The notes: generated by a model from the sequence alone, not told the origin. 64,000 nucleotides of DNA from Neoroseomonas marina (GCF_012927745.1 NZ_JABBKX010000006.1:186001-250000); one strand, 5' to 3'; numbered from the stretch's first letter, positions 23,913 to 34,341 are shown. Numbers and translations are program-made.

Positions 23913-24662
23913 TCAGATCACCTTCGCTTCGGTGCGCAGCTTCTCGACCAGCTCCTGCACGGAACCGACCTTCTTGCCGGCCTGGCGCTTCGCCGGTTCC
24001 TCGACCTTGAGCACGGTCAGGCGGGGCGTGACGTCGACGCCGAGGTCGCCCGGCTTCACCGTCTCGATCGGCTTCTTGCGCGCCTTCATGATGTTGGGCA
24101 GCGAGGCGTAGCGCGGCTCGTTCAGGCGCAGGTCGGTCGTCACGATCGCCGGCAGCTTGAGCGAGACGGTCTCGAGGCCGCCATCGACCTCGCGCGTCAC
24201 CTTCAGGTTGTCGCCGTCCTTCTCGACCTTCGAGGCGAAGGTGCCCTGGCCCCAGCCGAGAAGTGCCGCCAGCATCTGGCCGGTGGCGTTCATGTCGTCG
24301 TCGATCGCCTGCTTGCCGAGGATGACCAGCGCCGGGCCTTCCTTGTCGACGATCGCCTTGAGGATCTTCGCGACCGCCAGCGGCTCGAGCGTGCCGTCGT
24401 GCTCGACCAGGATGCCGCGGTCGGCACCCATGGCGAGCGCGGTGCGGATCTGCTCCTGCGCCGCGGAGGGGCCGGCGGAGATGGCGACGATCTCGGTCGC
24501 CACGCCCTTTTCCTTGAGGCGCACCGCTTCCTCGACCGCGATCTCGTCGAAGGGGTTCATGGACATCTTGACGTTGGCCGTCTCGACGCCCGTGCCGTCC
24601 GCCTTCACGCGGACCTTGACGTTGTAGTCGACCACCCGCTTGACGGGGACGAGGACCTTCAT
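23913..24662 (-). CDS. etfB: electron transfer flavoprotein beta subunit
   Basis: A 249-residue AMP-binding partner of EtfA. It opens [20 protein letters not shown], has [13 protein letters not shown], the ETF-beta stretch [14 protein letters not shown], and ends with the recognition-loop region followed by a Lys-rich tail. The ATG at 24662 gives the family N-terminus, in preference to an in-frame start 33 bases upstream. The gene leads the etfBA pair; the two reading frames are separated by two bases. Confidence 0.96.
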   Translation of the reverse strand: MKVLVPVKRVVDYNVKVRVKADGTGVETANVKMSMNPFDEIAVEEAVRLKEKGVATEIVAISAGPSAAQEQIRTALAMGADRGILVEHDGTLEPLAVAKILKAIVDKEGPALVILGKQAIDDDMNATGQMLAALLGWGQGTFASKVEKDGDNLKVTREVDGGLETVSLKLPAIVTTDLRLNEPRYASLPNIMKARKKPIETVKPGDLGVDVTPRLTVLKVEEPAKRQAGKKVGSVQELVEKLRTEAKVI

Positions 24663-24755
24663 GGCGTTACCGTGTGCCTTCCGGATGGGGCGCACGGCCC
24701 GGCCGCGCGCAGGGGGCGGAAAATACGGGGGTGACTTAAGCGGGGCAAGTTGCCC

Positions 24756-24950
24756 CTATCGTTTCATCACCAGCAGCAGGATGGCGAAGAGGACCAGCGT
24801 CAGGGCCTGCAGGCCGATCCGCCATCGCATCAGTTTGTTCGACCGTTCCCCACCGGCCTTGGAGCCGGACATGCCGAGCACGCCCGACAACAGCACGCCG
24901 AGGGTGGCGAGCATGGACAGGGCGACGAGGATCGTCAGGAACGTGACCAT
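24756..24950 (-). CDS. HIG1-domain twin-transmembrane protein
   Basis: A 64-residue protein with two membrane helices (about residues 3-24 and 45-63) joined by a basic loop containing RSNKLMRWRIGLQ, the core of the HIG1/hypoxia-induced family. Bacterial HIG1 proteins are small inner-membrane proteins sometimes linked to respiratory complexes. The ATG at 24950 has an AGGTG site close upstream; a GTG at 24959 would add three residues. It lies just upstream of etfBA on the same strand, a common alphaproteobacterial neighbourhood. Confidence 0.8.
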   Translation of the reverse strand: MVTFLTILVALSMLATLGVLLSGVLGMSGSKAGGERSNKLMRWRIGLQALTLVLFAILLLVMKR

Positions 24951-24970
24951 GGCGTTCACCTAGCGCGGTT

Positions 24971-26179
24971 TCAGGCCCTGGCAACAGCCCCCGTGCCGCG
25001 GACCAGCGATGCGCCGAGCAGGGCGGTGACCACGCAGAAGCCGAAGCCCAGCGCATAGCCGCCGGACGCCTGGACCATCAGCGTGAAGAGCGGCGGGCCC
25101 ACCAGCATGCAGGCCCCGAAGACGAAACCCGCCGCCGCCGTGGTCGCGCCGACCTTGCCGGGTTCGGCGAGGCGCGCGGTCTCGGCCAGGAACACCCCGT
25201 TCCAGCCGATCGCCGTCGCGCCCATGCCCATCCCGGCCAGGGTCAGGATGAAGCCCGGCCAGCCGGGGCCGGAAAGCAGCAGCGCGAGGCCCGAGGCGGC
25301 CGCCGCGATCCCGAGCCCGCGCAGCACCGGCGCCGCCCCCACCCGGTCGGCGACCAGCCCCCAGGCGACGCGCCCCACGACGCCGGCGGCCTGGGCGAGC
25401 GCCAGGCGGAAGCCGGCCTCGGTCAGCGGGACGCCCAATGCTTCGACCTGGAAGACCACGAAAAAGGAGGAAAAGCAGAACTGGGAGATGCCGTAGAGCG
25501 CCGACATGACCGTCATCCGGCGCAGGATCGGCGCGGTGCGGAGCGTCGCGAGGCTGCCCAGCGCCGCCCCCCAGGCCGCGCGCAGGTTGCCGATCGCGGC
25601 CGACCGGTTCCGCTCCGCATCGAGCGGCCCGCGCAACGGTTGCAGCAGCAGCGCCATGGCCGCCAGCAGCGCGGCGACCGCCAGGATCCCAGCCCGCCAG
25701 CCGAAGGCGATGGCGATGACCGGCGTGATAGCCGCGATCAGCATCGACCCCGCCGGCACCCCGCATTGCTTGAGGCTGAAGATCAGCGCCCGCCGGTTGG
25801 GCGGCGCCTTCTGGGCCAGCAGGTGGCTGCCCGCCGGGGTGACCGGCCCGTGCCCGATGCCGCACGCCAGCGCCGAGACCGCGAGTGCTGCCGGATGGGC
25901 CAGCACCGTCAGGGCGATCGACGCGGCGCAGATCGCAAGCCCCCCCTGGAGGACCCTTATCCCGCCGTAGCGGTGGATGAAGGCCCCGGCCAGGGGCCCC
26001 GAGATCAGGGCACCACCATAGACCAGGGCGGTATGGACCCCGGCCAGTGCCGCAGGAATGCCAGCTTCGGCCGCTATCGCGGGCGCGAGGACCGGAACGG
26101 CGATGAAGACGCCCATGCCGGCGAGATGCGTGCCCAGCAGGGCGACCATCACGGTCCAGACGGAAGGAGAATGACTCAT
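24971..26179 (-). CDS. MFS transporter
   Basis: A 402-residue major facilitator superfamily protein with about twelve hydrophobic segments. Signs of the family include the loop 2-3 region GPLAGAFIHRYGGIRVLQGG and the matching repeat in the second half (AAGVVGRVAWGLVADRVG). The mid-loop is short, typical of small-solute exporters or CynX-like carriers. The substrate cannot be assigned. The ATG at 26179, preceded by GAAGGAG on the other strand's mirror, gives a short N-terminal tail; a start at 26206 is possible. It diverges from the mechanosensitive channel. Confidence 0.85.
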   Translation of the reverse strand: MSHSPSVWTVMVALLGTHLAGMGVFIAVPVLAPAIAAEAGIPAALAGVHTALVYGGALISGPLAGAFIHRYGGIRVLQGGLAICAASIALTVLAHPAALAVSALACGIGHGPVTPAGSHLLAQKAPPNRRALIFSLKQCGVPAGSMLIAAITPVIAIAFGWRAGILAVAALLAAMALLLQPLRGPLDAERNRSAAIGNLRAAWGAALGSLATLRTAPILRRMTVMSALYGISQFCFSSFFVVFQVEALGVPLTEAGFRLALAQAAGVVGRVAWGLVADRVGAAPVLRGLGIAAAASGLALLLSGPGWPGFILTLAGMGMGATAIGWNGVFLAETARLAEPGKVGATTAAAGFVFGACMLVGPPLFTLMVQASGGYALGFGFCVVTALLGASLVRGTGAVARA

Positions 26180-26269
26180 GCTGCGGTGCAATGCTGGACC
26201 CGGCACGGCTGATCGGCAACCGGGCTATCCCGGCTTGACCCGACACGGCCGGATGGGGTCCCTGCCGGC

Positions 26270-28810
26270 ATGACCCGTTTCAACCGGCTCCTTCTCGCGA
26301 TCCTGTGTGTGCTGGTGGTCGTCTCGGCGGTGCGCCTGGCCGCCCAGACCGTGCCGGTGGAAGCCCCGGAGCCGGAGCCCGCGGAAACCACCGCCCCGGT
26401 CCCGGTCGCCCCGACGCCGGCGCCGGCGGCACGACCGGCCCCGCCGCCGGCGGCCGAACTGCGCCGCGCGCCGCCCCGCCAGGCACAGCCGCAGCCGCAG
26501 TCGCACACGCCCGTGCCGGCCGCCGCGCAGGCACCCGCGCCGGTCCCTGCCGCCCCTGCCGCCCCTGCCGCCGCGGCGGCCGTCCCGTCCAGCGAGGCCG
26601 AACGCCTGGTGCGGCTGCTGCAGGACGATGCCCGTCGGGCGGAACTGATCCGCAATCTGCAGGCCCTGACCGCCGCCTCCGGAGGCGCGGCCGCCGGCAC
26701 CGCCGCGGCCACGCCGGCCCCGGCCCCGGCCACGGCCGCCACGCCGCCGCCCGCCGAACCCGCGAACGGCGCCCAGGTCGTGGCGCCGGAGATCCTCGCG
26801 CCGAACACCCTGGGCGCGCAGTTGCTGCAGGGCGCTCAGCAGCGGCTCTCGGCGATGACCGACCAGGTCGTCCTGGCGGCGCAGGCCATCGCGGATTTGC
26901 CGTCGCTCCTGGCCTGGGCGTCCTCCATGGCGCGGGATCCGGTGACGCAGTTCCGCGTCATCGACGCGTCCTGGAAGCTCTTCCTCGTTCTCGGGCTTGG
27001 CCTTTTCGCCGAATGGGCCACGGCACGGCTGCTGACGCGGGCGCGCGACCGGCTGGATTCCCGGGCGCCGGCCGAAGGGGAGGCGTATTCCTGGCTGCGC
27101 AAGGTGCCGCTGGTGGTCGCCCGGCTGGGGCTCGACCTGGTGCCGATCGGCGCCTTCGCCATCGTCTCCTACGGCCTCATCGGCGCGGTGCAGCCATTGC
27201 CGACGACCGAGCTCGTGATGCTCACGGTCAACAACGCCTACATGGCGTCGCGTGCCGTGATGGTCACCTCGCGGATGCTGCTGTCGCCCGCCTCGCCGAT
27301 GCTGCGGCTGCTGCCGGTGGCCGACGAGACGGCCGCCTACATCACCGTCTGGCTGCGGCGGATCACCTTCGTCCTGGTCGTCGGCTACGCGACCGCCGAA
27401 GCCGGGCTGCAGTTCGGCCTCCCCTGGACGGCCTATGATTCGATCCTGCGGGTCTGCCTGCTTCTGGTGACGCTGTTCCTCATCATCGTCATCCTGCAGA
27501 ACCGCACCGCGGTATCCGATGTCCTCCGCGCGCCGGAGACGCCCGAAGGGGCGCATGTCGAATCGGCGCGTCGCTTCCTCCGCGCCGCGCGGGACCGCGC
27601 TGCCGAGGTCTGGCATATCCTCGCGATCGCCTGGCTGATCGCCGCCTGGGGCGTCTGGGCCCTGGAGGTCCAGGGCGGCTTCTGGCGGCTGGCGCGCGTC
27701 TCCCTGGTGACGCTCGCCGTGCTGATCGTGGCGCGGCTGGTCGATGTCGGCATGCGGCGGGCGCTGGCGCGCGCCTTCCGCATCACGCCGGACCTGGCAC
27801 GCCGCTATCCGGGCCTGGAGGCGCGGGCGAACCGCTATCTGCCGATCCTCAAGGGCACGCTCTCCTTCCTGCTCGGCGGCCTCACCTTCCTGTTCCTCCT
27901 CGAGGCCTGGGGCCTCGATGCCTTCGCCTGGTTCGGGGTGGGCAAGCTCGGCAACCGGCTGGTCGGGTCTCTGGCCTCCATCGGCTTCACGCTCATGATC
28001 GCGCTGGCGGCCTGGGAAGCGGCCAACGCCGCCATCCAGCGGCACCTCGAGAAACTGTCGCGCGACGCCAAGGCGGCGCGCAGCGCCCGCGTGCGCACGC
28101 TGCTGCCCATGCTGCGCACGGCGCTGATGATCACCATCGTCGTCATCTCGGGCTTCATCGTGCTGACCGAGATCGGCGTGAACGTCGCCCCCCTGATCGC
28201 CGGTGCCGGCGTCGTCGGTATCGCCATCGGCTTCGGGTCCCAGACGCTGGTGCGGGACATCATCACCGGCATTTTCCTGCTGTTCGAGGATGCGCTGGCG
28301 GTGGGCGACGTGGTGCAGGTCGGCGGCCTGTCGGGCGTGGTCGAGCAATTGTCGATCCGTTCGATCAAGCTGCGCGCGCAGGACGGCAGCCTGCACATCA
28401 TCCCCTTCAGCGCCGTCACCACCGTGACCAACATGACGCGCGACTTCGCCTTCGCCGTCCTCGACGTCTCGGTCGCCTACGGGGAGGACACCGACCGCGT
28501 CGCGGAGGTGCTGCAGGGCATCGCCACCGAGATGCGCGAGGACGTGAAGTGGCGCCCCGCCATCCGCGACGACCTCGACATCCTGGGCGTCGAGCGCCTG
28601 GCCGATTCGGGCGTCATCATGCGGGTGCGGCTCAAGACCGAGCCCTCCCAGCGCTGGTCGGTGGCGCGCGAGATGAACCGCCGCATCAAGAAGCGCTTCG
28701 ACGAGCTCGGGATCGAGATCCCCTATCCGCACCAGAAGCTGGTGCTGGAACGGACCGAGGCCCGGCATCCGGTGGAATCGGGCCCCGCCGCCGCAACGGC
28801 CGAGGCGTGA
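26270..28810 (+). CDS. large MscS-family mechanosensitive channel
   Basis: An 846-residue inner-membrane channel that should open under membrane tension. An N-terminal membrane anchor or signal is followed by a long Pro/Ala-rich periplasmic linker (to about residue 130) and a helical region. Roughly ten membrane segments follow between about 230 and 660. The conserved MscS pore and beta domain (LVRDIITGIFLLFEDALAVGD in part, then VQVGGLSGVVEQLSIRS) begins near 660. The size resembles MscK/YbdG-like large members. The stop overlaps the ATG of the MlrC-type gene (TGATG), so they are translationally coupled. Local proline codons make the linker region low-complexity. Confidence 0.9.
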   Translation: MTRFNRLLLAILCVLVVVSAVRLAAQTVPVEAPEPEPAETTAPVPVAPTPAPAARPAPPPAAELRRAPPRQAQPQPQSHTPVPAAAQAPAPVPAAPAAPAAAAAVPSSEAERLVRLLQDDARRAELIRNLQALTAASGGAAAGTAAATPAPAPATAATPPPAEPANGAQVVAPEILAPNTLGAQLLQGAQQRLSAMTDQVVLAAQAIADLPSLLAWASSMARDPVTQFRVIDASWKLFLVLGLGLFAEWATARLLTRARDRLDSRAPAEGEAYSWLRKVPLVVARLGLDLVPIGAFAIVSYGLIGAVQPLPTTELVMLTVNNAYMASRAVMVTSRMLLSPASPMLRLLPVADETAAYITVWLRRITFVLVVGYATAEAGLQFGLPWTAYDSILRVCLLLVTLFLIIVILQNRTAVSDVLRAPETPEGAHVESARRFLRAARDRAAEVWHILAIAWLIAAWGVWALEVQGGFWRLARVSLVTLAVLIVARLVDVGMRRALARAFRITPDLARRYPGLEARANRYLPILKGTLSFLLGGLTFLFLLEAWGLDAFAWFGVGKLGNRLVGSLASIGFTLMIALAAWEAANAAIQRHLEKLSRDAKAARSARVRTLLPMLRTALMITIVVISGFIVLTEIGVNVAPLIAGAGVVGIAIGFGSQTLVRDIITGIFLLFEDALAVGDVVQVGGLSGVVEQLSIRSIKLRAQDGSLHIIPFSAVTTVTNMTRDFAFAVLDVSVAYGEDTDRVAEVLQGIATEMREDVKWRPAIRDDLDILGVERLADSGVIMRVRLKTEPSQRWSVAREMNRRIKKRFDELGIEIPYPHQKLVLERTEARHPVESGPAAATAEA

Positions 28811-30324
28811 TGGCCGCACCGCGCATAGCCCTCGGCGCCTTCATGCTCGAGAGCAACGGCCACGCCCCGCCCGCGACCCGGGCGGAGTTCGAGGCAGGCT
28901 GCTGGCTGGAAGGCGCGGCGCTGGCCGCCGATCTCGCGCGCCCCGCGCCACGTGCGCCCACGCCGCTGACCGGCTTCATCCGCGCCATGGATGCCGGGCG
29001 GGACTGGACGCCGGTTCCCCTGCTGGCGGCCGCCGCCGGGGCCTCCGGGCCGGTGGAGCAGGACGTCTTCGACGACCTCCTGCTGCGGTTCGAAGGCGCG
29101 TTGCGCGCGTCGCTGCCGGTCGATGGCGTCTTCCTCGCCCTGCATGGCGCGGCGACGGCGACGGTGGAGGTCGACCCCGACGGCGTGCTGCTGGCGCGCG
29201 TCCGGGCGATCGTGGGCCCCGACGTGCCGATCATCGCGACGCTCGACCTGCACGCGAACGTCTCGCGGACCATGGTCGACCGGGCGGACCTGCTGGTCGC
29301 CTACCTCACCAACCCGCATGTCGACATGCTCGAACGCGGCGCCGAGGCCGCGGCGGCGATGCGCGCCATGCTCGGCGGCCTCAGGCCCCGCAAGGGCTTC
29401 CTGAAGCTGCCCATGATCCCGCCGGCGACCAGCCAGAACACGGATGGCGGCCCGTATGCCGACGCGATCGCCCATGGCCGCGGCTTCCTCGACCACGAGG
29501 TGATGAACGTCTCGATCTCCGCCGGCTTCTCGCTCGGGGATACGCCGAAGAACGGCCTGTCGGTGGTTGTGACGACGCGTACCGACGCGGCGCGCGCGCA
29601 AACCGTGGCGGAGGAGATCGCGCGCTTCATCTGGTCCTCCCGCGGGCGGTGGGTCGCGAATCTCCTGCCGCTCGAGGAAGCCACCCGGCGCGCGCGCGCG
29701 ACCGGAGCCGACCCGCGCGCCGCGCCGCTGCTGTTCGCCGACGTCGCCGACAATCCCGGCGGCGGCGGCCGCGGCAACACCACCTGGATCCTCGAGGCCT
29801 TCCATGCCGCCGGGGTGCAGGGCGCCGTGCTCGGTGTCTTCAACGACCCGGAACTGGCGGCGGAGGCCCATCTCCTCGGCGCCGGCGCGGCCTTCCCGGC
29901 GCGCTTCAACCGCGCCGAGACGCATCCGCTCTCCCACGCCTTCGCTGCCCCCGCCGTGGTGGAGGCGCTGCATGACGGGCACATCACCGGACGCCGGGGG
30001 ATCTATGCCGGCCGCGCGCTCGACCTCGGCCCGATGGCGCTGCTGCGCCTGGACGGATTGCGCGTCGCGGTCGCAACCAACCGGCGGCAGCTGTGCGAAC
30101 CCGCGATGCTCGAGGCGCTGGGCGTCGACATCGCCCGCGTCCGCACCCTGGTCGTGAAGTCGCGCGGCCATTTCCGGGCGGGCTTCGACGAGGTCTTCAC
30201 CGCCGACCGGATCCTCGAGGTCGACGTGCCGGGCCTGACCACGGTGATGCTGAATCGCGTGCCCTGGCGCCGCGCCCCGCGGCCGATCTGGCCGCTGGAT
30301 CCCGCCATGGAATGGGCCCCCTGA
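28810..30324 (+). CDS. M81-family metallopeptidase (microcystinase C/MlrC-like)
   Basis: A 504-residue protein matching MlrC-like M81 peptidases. It begins with RIALGAFMLESNGHAP, has GVFLALHGAATATV, the metal-site segment ATLDLHANVS and YLTNPHVDM, and later DVADNPGGGGRGNTTWILEA and VVKSRGHFRAGFDEVF. In Sphingomonas MlrC cleaves linear microcystin products; elsewhere the physiological substrate is unknown, and many copies probably act on small peptides. The ATG overlaps the stop of the mechanosensitive channel. That coupling has no obvious functional explanation. Confidence 0.88.
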   Translation: MAAPRIALGAFMLESNGHAPPATRAEFEAGCWLEGAALAADLARPAPRAPTPLTGFIRAMDAGRDWTPVPLLAAAAGASGPVEQDVFDDLLLRFEGALRASLPVDGVFLALHGAATATVEVDPDGVLLARVRAIVGPDVPIIATLDLHANVSRTMVDRADLLVAYLTNPHVDMLERGAEAAAAMRAMLGGLRPRKGFLKLPMIPPATSQNTDGGPYADAIAHGRGFLDHEVMNVSISAGFSLGDTPKNGLSVVVTTRTDAARAQTVAEEIARFIWSSRGRWVANLLPLEEATRRARATGADPRAAPLLFADVADNPGGGGRGNTTWILEAFHAAGVQGAVLGVFNDPELAAEAHLLGAGAAFPARFNRAETHPLSHAFAAPAVVEALHDGHITGRRGIYAGRALDLGPMALLRLDGLRVAVATNRRQLCEPAMLEALGVDIARVRTLVVKSRGHFRAGFDEVFTADRILEVDVPGLTTVMLNRVPWRRAPRPIWPLDPAMEWAP

Positions 30325-30345
30325 CGACGCACCCATCGCCTGGGC

Positions 30346-30375
30346 TTGGACAGGGGCGCCGCCGCGCGGAATACT
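30346..30375 (+). promoter_or_regulatory. candidate promoter for the downstream membrane-protein gene
   Basis: TTGGAC (30346-30351) and AATACT (30370-30375) are spaced by 18 bases, 21 bases before the ATG at 30397, with GGAGGGA as the ribosome site. The match is moderate and not supported by other data. Confidence 0.3.
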
Positions 30376-30396
30376 GATCCGCTCGGAGGGACCGCG

Positions 30397-31644
30397 ATGT
30401 CCTGGGCTGCCGCCATCTTCCTCGGCCTGCTGACCGGCGCCATGGCGGCGATCTACGCCGGCTTCGTCGCGGACCTTTCGGTCCCCTGGCTGCGCATCTC
30501 CACCTTCGAAGGCGGCGCGGGATACTTCGTGCTGGCGATGGGGCTGCTGGGCCTGGTCGGCGGCGCCCTCGCCGGCGTGGTCATCGGCCGGGTGCTCGGC
30601 GGGCCCGGCGGGGACGGGGCGCTGCGCGGCTTCGGCTACGCCGTGCTGATCGTCGGGGGGATCATCACCGCGGCGGGCGGATGGGCCTGGATGCAGCGGG
30701 ACGTGGCGCCCGAGATCGCCGGCGGACCGATCGACCTGGCCCTGGAACTGCGGCTGCCGCGCGGCATGGAGCCCGGCGAGCATGCCTACGCCTATCTGCG
30801 ATCCGGCCCGCGCGGCCGCTCCGGCGGCGGCAGCCTGGATCGTGGCGCCGCGCGCCGGGAGGACGGGCGCTGGATCCTCCCGGGCCGCGTGAGTGTCACG
30901 ACCTCCGAGGGGGACCGGCGGATCGTCGCCGGCGAGGTCGGCGCGTCCGCCTGGAGTTTCCCGATCCCGCTGCCGGCGCGACCTGCGGCGTTGGAGGACG
31001 CCTTCGGCCCCTGGATCGCCGCCGCGGATGCGACGGGGTCGGACGGCCCGCCCGAGCTCCGCTATCGCGTCGTGCGCCGGCCGCCGCCCGCCCCGCCGCC
31101 GCCGCCCGAACCGAGCGAGGAAGCGCGCCGCCGCGCCGACTTCGCGGCTCTGCCCGCCGACGCCCCGACCGCCGCGCTGCTCGGCTTCGTGAACGCGATC
31201 TGGCAGGACGAGGTCGCGGCTGCCGCGTTGCGGGCGGCGCAGGCGCGGTCCGATTTCCTCGCGGCGCTTGCCGCCCGCGCCGCCTCGCCCGACCACGATG
31301 CGGCGCGCGACGCGTTGTACGTGATCGGCGCCATGCGCCCCGCGCCGGCGGAGCTCGCCGATGTCGTCCGCGCAGGTGCGGCGGAGGTCAGCCGCATCGC
31401 CGAGGCGATCGATCCGTCCGCGGCGGACAGCCGCGACCGGCTCTATGCCGAGGCGCATACCCTCTCGACCGGCGTGGTCGCCGCGGCCTTCGGCCTGCGC
31501 CGCGCCGGAATCGACATCTCGCCGGAGCTGCGCGCCATGGCGGCCGCCTGCCGTCCGCGCGAGAAGGCGCCACCCCACGCGATCGCGGACGCCGCCGAGC
31601 GCGTCGCGGCCTATGTCAGCCAGGCCGCGCCAGCCGGGCTGTAG
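30397..31644 (+). CDS. membrane-anchored protein of unknown function
   Basis: A 415-residue protein not assigned to a family. It has three N-terminal membrane helices (about residues 3-22, 43-70 and 78-100). A beta-rich domain follows from ~110 to 230 (VTTSEGDRRIVAGEVGASAWSFPIPLPA), then a proline-rich linker (PPPAPPPPPEPSEE near 240). The rest is an Ala-rich helical domain to the end, lacking Cys clusters or catalytic motifs. The ATG at 30397 follows GGAGGGA. The helical end might bind a partner; nothing more can be said. Confidence 0.75.
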   Translation: MSWAAAIFLGLLTGAMAAIYAGFVADLSVPWLRISTFEGGAGYFVLAMGLLGLVGGALAGVVIGRVLGGPGGDGALRGFGYAVLIVGGIITAAGGWAWMQRDVAPEIAGGPIDLALELRLPRGMEPGEHAYAYLRSGPRGRSGGGSLDRGAARREDGRWILPGRVSVTTSEGDRRIVAGEVGASAWSFPIPLPARPAALEDAFGPWIAAADATGSDGPPELRYRVVRRPPPAPPPPPEPSEEARRRADFAALPADAPTAALLGFVNAIWQDEVAAAALRAAQARSDFLAALAARAASPDHDAARDALYVIGAMRPAPAELADVVRAGAAEVSRIAEAIDPSAADSRDRLYAEAHTLSTGVVAAAFGLRRAGIDISPELRAMAAACRPREKAPPHAIADAAERVAAYVSQAAPAGL

Positions 31645-31654
31645 ACCGGACGAT

Positions 31655-33871
31655 TCAGCTCGCGCCGATGCGGGTCCGGCTGAAGGGCAGGCTGCGGATG
31701 CGCTGGCCGGTCAGGGCGAAGACCGCATTGGCGACGGCGGGCGGCACGCCCGGCGTGCCCGGCTCCCCGATCCCGCCCATCTGCGCGCCGCTTTCGACGA
31801 TGCGGACGTGGACCCGCGGCATGCGGTCGCGGCGCAGCACCGGGTAGGTGTCGAAGTTGCGCGTCGCGACCTCGCCCCGCTCGAACTGCACCTCCTCCGC
31901 CAGGGCGGCCGAGAGGCCGATCGCGGCGGCGGATTCCACCTGTTCCGCAATGGTGCGCGGGTTGACGATGCTGCCCGGGTCGATCGCGATCCAGAGGTCG
32001 TGGACCACCACCTCGCCGTCGCGGGCGGAGACCTCGGCGATGGTCGCGACCTCGGACCCGAAGGGCGAGGCGAGGGCAATGCCGCGCGCGCGCCGCGAAC
32101 CGTCCGGCGCGTCGTAGGGCCCGCGCCGCCAGCCGCCGGACATCCCCGCGACCGCATCGAGCAGCGCGCGATGTCGCCCCGGATCGGGCAGCAGCGCCGC
32201 GCGCAGGGCGAAGGGGTCCTTGCCGGCGGCTTCGGCGACCTCGTCGAGGAAGCATTCGAGGAAGAAGTCGTTCATCGAATGCCCGACCGAGCGCCAGAAG
32301 CCGAGGTTGATGCCGGGGGGATGCGGCACCGGCACGTACTCGACCCGCTTCGCGGGGAAGCGGTACGGCTTGCCGATCAGGCCTTCCATGATCGAGCGGT
32401 CGACCGGGGGCGTGCCGAGCGCGGCGGCGCCGAAATGGCGCGTCATCGGCCCTTCGCCATAGCCGGCGGCCTGGAAGGCCACGACCTCGCCCCGTGCGTC
32501 GAGGCCGGCGCGGAAGGTCGCGAAGGCCAAGGGGCGATAGGCGTCGCGGGCGAATTCCTCTTCCCGGCTCCAGATCACCTTGACCGGCTTGCCGGTCGCC
32601 TTGGCGAGCTGGATCGCCTGCAGATGCGCATTGGCCGACCCATAGGCGAAATGCCGGCCGAAGAAGCCGCCGAGCGGCGGGGAGTTCAGCCGCACCTGGG
32701 CGGGATCGAGCTGCGCTGCGCGGGCGGCCGTTGCCAGGAACTGGTCCGGCGCCTGGTTCGGCACCCACAGATCGAGCGTTCCGTCCGCGTTGAAGCGTGC
32801 CGTGGCCGAGGTGGGCTCGAGCTGGGCATGCGCCAGGTAGGGGGCGTCGTACTCGGCCTCGACGATCCGCGCGGCGCCCGTGAGGGCGGTGGCGGCGTCG
32901 CCCGCTTCCTCGGCCGTATTGCCTGGCGTACCGGCCGCTGCCTTGAGCCGTCCCAGCATGGCGGCCGCCGTGAAGTCGCCGTCCATGATCGGGCCCTGCA
33001 GCGCAGCCCAGGCCACCTGCGCCTGGTCGATGGCGCGCTTCGCCCGCCACCAGGTATCCGCGACGACCGCGACCGCGCCGGCGAGGCGGTGGACCGAGTT
33101 CACGCCCGGCAGCGCGCGGAGCGCGGCTTCGTTGGTCACCGCGGCGGGCTGCGCACCGGCCCGCGGGGCGTGCAGCACGGCGGCGAGCAGCATCCCCTCG
33201 ACCTTCACGTCGATGGCATAGGTGACCCGGCCCGTCGCGCGGGCCCGCACGCCGAGCCGTGGCAGCGGCTGGCCGATGGTCCGGAACGCGGCCCGTTCGC
33301 GCAGCGCGACCTCGGCGGGCGGCGTGAGCGCCGCGGCCGCGGCGGCGAGTTCGCCGTAGGGGAGGGCGCGGCCGGACTCGGCATGGACCACGCGCCCGGG
33401 CTCGGTCGCAAGCGATGCCGCCGGGACGCCGAGCCGCGTGGCCGCGGCTTCGAGCAGCATCGCCCGCGCCGTCGCCCCCAGCGTGCGGAAATGCTGAAAG
33501 GACGACCGCACCGAGGATGAGCCGCCGGTGTAGCGCGCATGCCCCCCGGCCTGGAGGCGGAAATCCTCCCCGGGCGGAGCGCAGGTGACGGTGAAGCGGG
33601 CGGGGTCCGCGTCGAGTTCCTCCGCGACGATCTGGGCGACGGCCGAATCGATGCCCTGGCCGCCCTCGATGAAGGGATTCTGCAGGTGGATCCCGCCGTC
33701 GGGGGCGATGCGCAGATAGGCGCCGACGCGGGTCGCCCGGCGCTGCGTCGTGCCGGCGCCCTGCGCCCGCGGTGCCGGGCTCGGCATCGCCAGGCCCAGC
33801 ACGAGCCCCGCGCCGAACAGGCGGCGGCGCGACAGGTTGATCGGGCCCGACCGCATCGCCGCGGCGCTCAT
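31655..33871 (-). CDS. molybdopterin-binding aldehyde/isoquinoline oxidoreductase large subunit
   Basis: A 738-residue subunit of the xanthine oxidase family, IorB-like. A twin-arginine signal ([15 protein letters not shown], from residue 14) directs it to the periplasm. The Mo-cofactor domain appears in two parts, with [28 protein letters not shown]-like [26 protein letters not shown] and, near the end, [18 protein letters not shown], which carries the catalytic Glu. It needs the 2Fe-2S subunit encoded immediately upstream (ATGA overlap) and usually a c-type cytochrome as acceptor; none adjoins. The substrate is unknown: aldehydes or N-heterocycles. Confidence 0.88.
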   Translation of the reverse strand: MSAAAMRSGPINLSRRRLFGAGLVLGLAMPSPAPRAQGAGTTQRRATRVGAYLRIAPDGGIHLQNPFIEGGQGIDSAVAQIVAEELDADPARFTVTCAPPGEDFRLQAGGHARYTGGSSSVRSSFQHFRTLGATARAMLLEAAATRLGVPAASLATEPGRVVHAESGRALPYGELAAAAAALTPPAEVALRERAAFRTIGQPLPRLGVRARATGRVTYAIDVKVEGMLLAAVLHAPRAGAQPAAVTNEAALRALPGVNSVHRLAGAVAVVADTWWRAKRAIDQAQVAWAALQGPIMDGDFTAAAMLGRLKAAAGTPGNTAEEAGDAATALTGAARIVEAEYDAPYLAHAQLEPTSATARFNADGTLDLWVPNQAPDQFLATAARAAQLDPAQVRLNSPPLGGFFGRHFAYGSANAHLQAIQLAKATGKPVKVIWSREEEFARDAYRPLAFATFRAGLDARGEVVAFQAAGYGEGPMTRHFGAAALGTPPVDRSIMEGLIGKPYRFPAKRVEYVPVPHPPGINLGFWRSVGHSMNDFFLECFLDEVAEAAGKDPFALRAALLPDPGRHRALLDAVAGMSGGWRRGPYDAPDGSRRARGIALASPFGSEVATIAEVSARDGEVVVHDLWIAIDPGSIVNPRTIAEQVESAAAIGLSAALAEEVQFERGEVATRNFDTYPVLRRDRMPRVHVRIVESGAQMGGIGEPGTPGVPPAVANAVFALTGQRIRSLPFSRTRIGAS

Positions 33872-34341
33872 GCGGCCCCGGCCGCCGCGGCGATGGCGCG
33901 GGCGATGGCGTTGTAGGTGCCGCAGCGGCAGATGTTCGTCATCGCGACCGCAACCTGCTCGGGCGTCGGCTGCGGCGTGGCCGCGAGCAGGGCTGTCGCG
34001 GCCATGACCTGGCCCGACTGGCAGTAGCCGCATTGCGGCGCCTGTTCCGCGACCCACGCCGCGACGACGCGGCGGCCCACGGGGTGGTCCTCGATCGCCT
34101 CGATGGTCGTCACGCGGCGGCCGGCGGCGGCCTCGAGCGTGATGGAGCAGGACCGCACGGCCTCGCCGTCCAGCAGGACGGTGCAGGCGCCGCACTGGGC
34201 GACGCCGCAGCCGTACTTCGTGCCGGTCAGGCCGAGATGATCGCGCAGCACCCACAGAAGGGGCGTGTCCGCCTCCGCCTCGACGCGCTGAACCGTTCCG
34301 TTGACGTTGAATTCGACCATCGTTTCGTCAGGGATCCCCAT
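33868..34341 (-). CDS. (2Fe-2S)-binding small subunit of Mo hydroxylase
   Basis: A 157-residue partner of the preceding large subunit. Both iron-sulfur centres are intact: the plant-ferredoxin type Cys45, Cys50, Cys53 and Cys65, and the all-helical type Cys104, Cys107, Cys138 and Cys140 (CGYCQSG ... CRCG). It relays electrons from the Mo site. The ATG at 34341 adds seven residues before a second ATG at 34320; either is possible. Its stop overlaps the start of the large subunit gene. hemF lies upstream on the same strand with a ~50-base gap. Confidence 0.92.
   Translation of the reverse strand: MGIPDETMVEFNVNGTVQRVEAEADTPLLWVLRDHLGLTGTKYGCGVAQCGACTVLLDGEAVRSCSITLEAAAGRRVTTIEAIEDHPVGRRVVAAWVAEQAPQCGYCQSGQVMAATALLAATPQPTPEQVAVAMTNICRCGTYNAIARAIAAAAGAA

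Noticed and set aside
26225-28819. An 864-codon minus-strand frame opposite the MscS channel
   Set aside because: It is His/Asp/Arg/Gln-rich with no membrane or catalytic pattern, an antisense shadow of the channel gene.
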